A stretch of DNA of 9,109 bases, from the NCBI GenBank assembly GCA_013215515.1, contig JABSPC010000329.1:1-9109 (forward strand), in the 5' to 3' direction. Both the position numbers and the translations under genes were made by a program. Shown here piece by piece: positions 7,184 through 9,109 of the stretch (positions within the stretch are counted from its first letter, which is position 1; every line of letters starts with the position of its first letter). The notes beneath the pieces are model-generated. The model did not search any database. It was not told the DNA's origin and saw only the letters and a list, made by a program, of their open reading frames with translations. Source of the DNA: Crocinitomicaceae bacterium. Its GTDB lineage: Bacteria > Bacteroidota > Bacteroidia > Flavobacteriales_D > Crocinitomicaceae.

Positions 7184-8983
7184 ATGACAGTTACTAGAAC
7201 ATTTGATTTTCTTCAGAGATACAAAGAGAACTTTCCGGATAAAGATGATGCGTTAGCGGGTAAAGTCAAAGGGGAATGGGTGAAATATAGTTCTAAAGAT
7301 TACATCGAAAACGCAAACAATATCAGTTACGGTCTTAAAGAACTTGGTTACAAAGCAGGAGATAAAATTTCAACCGTTTGTAATAACCGTCCTGAATGGA
7401 ATTTTGTTGATATGGGATTGGCACAATTGGGAATTGTTCATGTACCAATTTTCACTACAATAGACCAAGACGGCTACAAAGATATTTTAACGCATTCAAA
7501 GACAAAATGTGTTTTTGTTTCGGACAAGGCTCTAGTAGATAAAATCACCCCTCTTGTTAATGTGGTTGAGACGCTTGAAAAAGTCTATGCTTTTGATGAA
7601 GTTGAAGGCGTAAGCAGCTGGAAAGAAGTGTTGGATCTTGGTGCTGCAAATGCAGATAAGCATGCAGCCGAAGTTGAAGAAATTAAGAAAGGTATCAATG
7701 AAAACGATTGCGTTACTTTAATATATACCTCTGGTACTACTGCAACTCCTAAGGGAGTAATGCTATCGCACAAAAATTTGGTAAGTAATGCCAAAGCCGC
7801 CGCTGCTGTGTTCAAACTACAATCAAACCATAGATACTTAGGAATTCTTCCAATCTGCCATGTAGGTGAACGAATGGGGAATTATCAAACTCAATATTCA
7901 GGATGTAGTATTTACTACGCGGAAAATATAGGAACTATTGCCAACGATTTAAAAGACATTAAACCTCATGGATTTGGAGCAGTTCCAAGAATTCTAGAAA
8001 AGGTTTATGATAAGATCATCAACAAAGGAGAAAAATTGACTGGAATTAAGAAAAAACTGTTTTTCTGGGCATTGGATTTAGGTCTTAAGTATGAGATCGA
8101 TGGAAAAAACGGAGCTTGGTACAATTTCAAACTTAAAATAGCCAACAAGATTATCTTCAGTAAGTGGAGAGAAGCAATGGGAGGAAATGTGATTTCGATT
8201 GGTGTTGGCGGTGCAGCGTTGCAACCAAGATTGGAAAGAGTTTTCTGGTCTGCGGGAATTAAGCTTTTGAACATGTACGGACTTACTGAAACATCGCCTA
8301 TTATCACAATCAATAGAGCTTCCTCTCCCCTAGTTCAATTGGGTTCTGTTGGTGCTGGAATTGAAGGTGTCGAAATTAAAATTGCTGAAGACGGTGAAAT
8401 CTTGTGCAAAGGAGATAACGTTATGATCGGCTATTATGATAATGAGAAAGCAACAAGCGAGGCTATCGATAAAGAGGGTTGGTTCCATACTGGAGACATC
8501 GGTCATTTAGATCAAGGTAAGTTCTTGAGAATTACGGATAGAAAAAAGGAAATTTTTAAACTGACAAACGGAAAATATGTTTCTCCGCAAGCGGTTGAAA
8601 ACGGATTCAAGGAATCGATATTTGTTGATCAAATTATGGCAATTGGTGCTGGCGAGAAATTTTCATCTGCAATTATTACACCGAATTTTGAGGCATTAAA
8701 TCATTGGTGTAAAGAGAATGGAATTGACACTTCTGATAAAAAGGCAATGGTGAAAGACGAAAAGGTAATTGCACATTATACTGCCATTGTTAAAAAGATA
8801 AATCCATCACTTACAAAAGACGAACGAATCAGTAATCAATTATTGATGGCCGACGAATGGACGCCAGAGTCTGGTGATCTTTCACCAACATTGAAGTTAA
8901 AACGTAGAGTTTTAAGAGAGAAATATAAAGCTGAAATTCAGCAAATTTATGGCCGTGAATTAGAAAGCAGCGTTGCCCAATAA
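7184..8983 (+). CDS. Long-chain fatty acyl-CoA synthetase (AMP-forming, FadD15/FAA1-like)
   Basis: This 599-residue adenylate-forming ligase should activate a free long-chain acid with ATP and CoA to give acyl-CoA, AMP and pyrophosphate. Length matches the long-chain ACS family (COG1022-like). Motifs in order are YTSGTTATPKG (181-191, P-loop), LPICHVGER (222-230), MYGLTETSP (364-372), GWFHTGDIG (432-440, ribose-binding Asp438), DRKKEIFKLTNGKYVSP (452-468, hinge and ACSL-type signature) and LSPTLKLKRR (566-575) with the likely catalytic Lys571. The P-loop has Ala187 where TSGTTG is usual. No signal peptide or membrane segment is apparent. The ATG at 7184 puts the normal FDFLQRYKENFPDK-type N-terminus at residue 7 onward; no Shine-Dalgarno is seen. 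Lying between the PKS/PPTase pair and an acyltransferase, it is a good candidate to activate the acid released by the PKS thioesterase. That role is inference, and a housekeeping fatty-acid ligase remains possible. Confidence 0.93.
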   Translation: MTVTRTFDFLQRYKENFPDKDDALAGKVKGEWVKYSSKDYIENANNISYGLKELGYKAGDKISTVCNNRPEWNFVDMGLAQLGIVHVPIFTTIDQDGYKDILTHSKTKCVFVSDKALVDKITPLVNVVETLEKVYAFDEVEGVSSWKEVLDLGAANADKHAAEVEEIKKGINENDCVTLIYTSGTTATPKGVMLSHKNLVSNAKAAAAVFKLQSNHRYLGILPICHVGERMGNYQTQYSGCSIYYAENIGTIANDLKDIKPHGFGAVPRILEKVYDKIINKGEKLTGIKKKLFFWALDLGLKYEIDGKNGAWYNFKLKIANKIIFSKWREAMGGNVISIGVGGAALQPRLERVFWSAGIKLLNMYGLTETSPIITINRASSPLVQLGSVGAGIEGVEIKIAEDGEILCKGDNVMIGYYDNEKATSEAIDKEGWFHTGDIGHLDQGKFLRITDRKKEIFKLTNGKYVSPQAVENGFKESIFVDQIMAIGAGEKFSSAIITPNFEALNHWCKENGIDTSDKKAMVKDEKVIAHYTAIVKKINPSLTKDERISNQLLMADEWTPESGDLSPTLKLKRRVLREKYKAEIQQIYGRELESSVAQ

Positions 8984-9012
8984 TTGGTAACACACATTCA
9001 AACTGAGTTTAG

Positions 9013-9109
9013 ATGGTAATGAATTTTTTTAGGGTCTTCTACACTTTTATTCTCAACAGAAGATATAAAGTGACTATAAAGGGTGTCGAGCTATTGCAGA
9101 AAGAAGGAG
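9013..9109 (+). CDS. Probable PlsC-type (lysophospholipid/glycerolipid) acyltransferase, N-terminal 32 codons only
   Basis: An in-frame TAG at 9010-9012 immediately precedes the ATG, so the gene starts here or at the second ATG (9019), and it runs off the window. The visible N-terminus has a short hydrophobic/basic stretch (FFRVFYTFILNRRYKV) followed by TIKGVELLQKEG. This resembles the N-terminus of PlsC-family acyltransferases, where an R-Y-x-V-x-x-x-G-x-E-x-(I/L)-x-K-E-G pattern usually precedes the NHxxxxD catalytic motif. That motif would fall just past the window edge, so the call is unconfirmed. The gene starts 29 bases after the ligase stop and is probably co-transcribed. The expected role is moving acyl groups from acyl-CoA or acyl-ACP to a lipid acceptor at the inner face of the membrane. 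A PlsC-ligase fusion is also possible. Confidence 0.55.
   Translation, partial: MVMNFFRVFYTFILNRRYKVTIKGVELLQKEG

Noticed and set aside
7585..8313. Minus-strand open frames within the ligase gene, and similar frames at 1730-1951, 2917-3126 and 4481-4702
   Set aside because: They lie opposite a well-conserved coding sequence, show no recognisable domain and have no start context. They are shadows of the real genes.
9000..9010. Small palindrome AAACTGAGTTT before the acyltransferase
   Set aside because: It offers only four or five pairs with a one- to three-base loop and no T tract, as expected by chance in AT-rich DNA.

Overview
The window looks like part of a bacterial biosynthetic operon, most likely from an AT-rich Bacteroidota (Flavobacteriia-like) organism. 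All genes lie on the plus strand, are packed closely and have no introns. None of the visible start codons has a clear Shine-Dalgarno sequence, and the longest intergenic gap holds a TAnnTTTG-type -7 element. Both traits are typical of Bacteroidota. The phylum call is inference; the species cannot be named from this sequence.

Layout. Positions 2-6337 hold the last 2111 codons of a giant type I polyketide synthase whose start lies upstream of the window. In order it carries the end of an acyltransferase (AT), dehydratase (DH), C-methyltransferase (cMT), a structural pseudo-ketoreductase, enoylreductase (ER), ketoreductase (KR), acyl carrier protein (ACP) and thioesterase (TE). Four bases later comes an Sfp-type phosphopantetheinyl transferase (6342-7100). 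Its first codons contain a 20-position imperfect hairpin followed by a T-rich tract, which looks like an intrinsic terminator or attenuator. An 83-base gap (7101-7183) holds a -7-like element overlapping a perfect 7-bp palindrome. A long-chain acyl-CoA synthetase follows (7184-8983), and after 29 bases an apparent PlsC-type acyltransferase begins (9013 to the window edge).

How the genes may work together (inference from order and families). The PPTase arms the ACP of the synthase. The synthase builds a fully reduced, probably alpha-methyl-branched acyl chain and its TE releases it. The ligase activates the free acid as acyl-CoA, and the acyltransferase attaches it to a glycerolipid or similar acceptor. 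The domain order DH-cMT-(pseudoKR)-ER-KR-ACP is that of fungal highly reducing PKSs, with a TE added at the end. This makes the locus a good candidate for a little-described bacterial branched-lipid system. The KS and most of the AT lie outside the window, so starter unit, iteration and extender choice cannot be read here.
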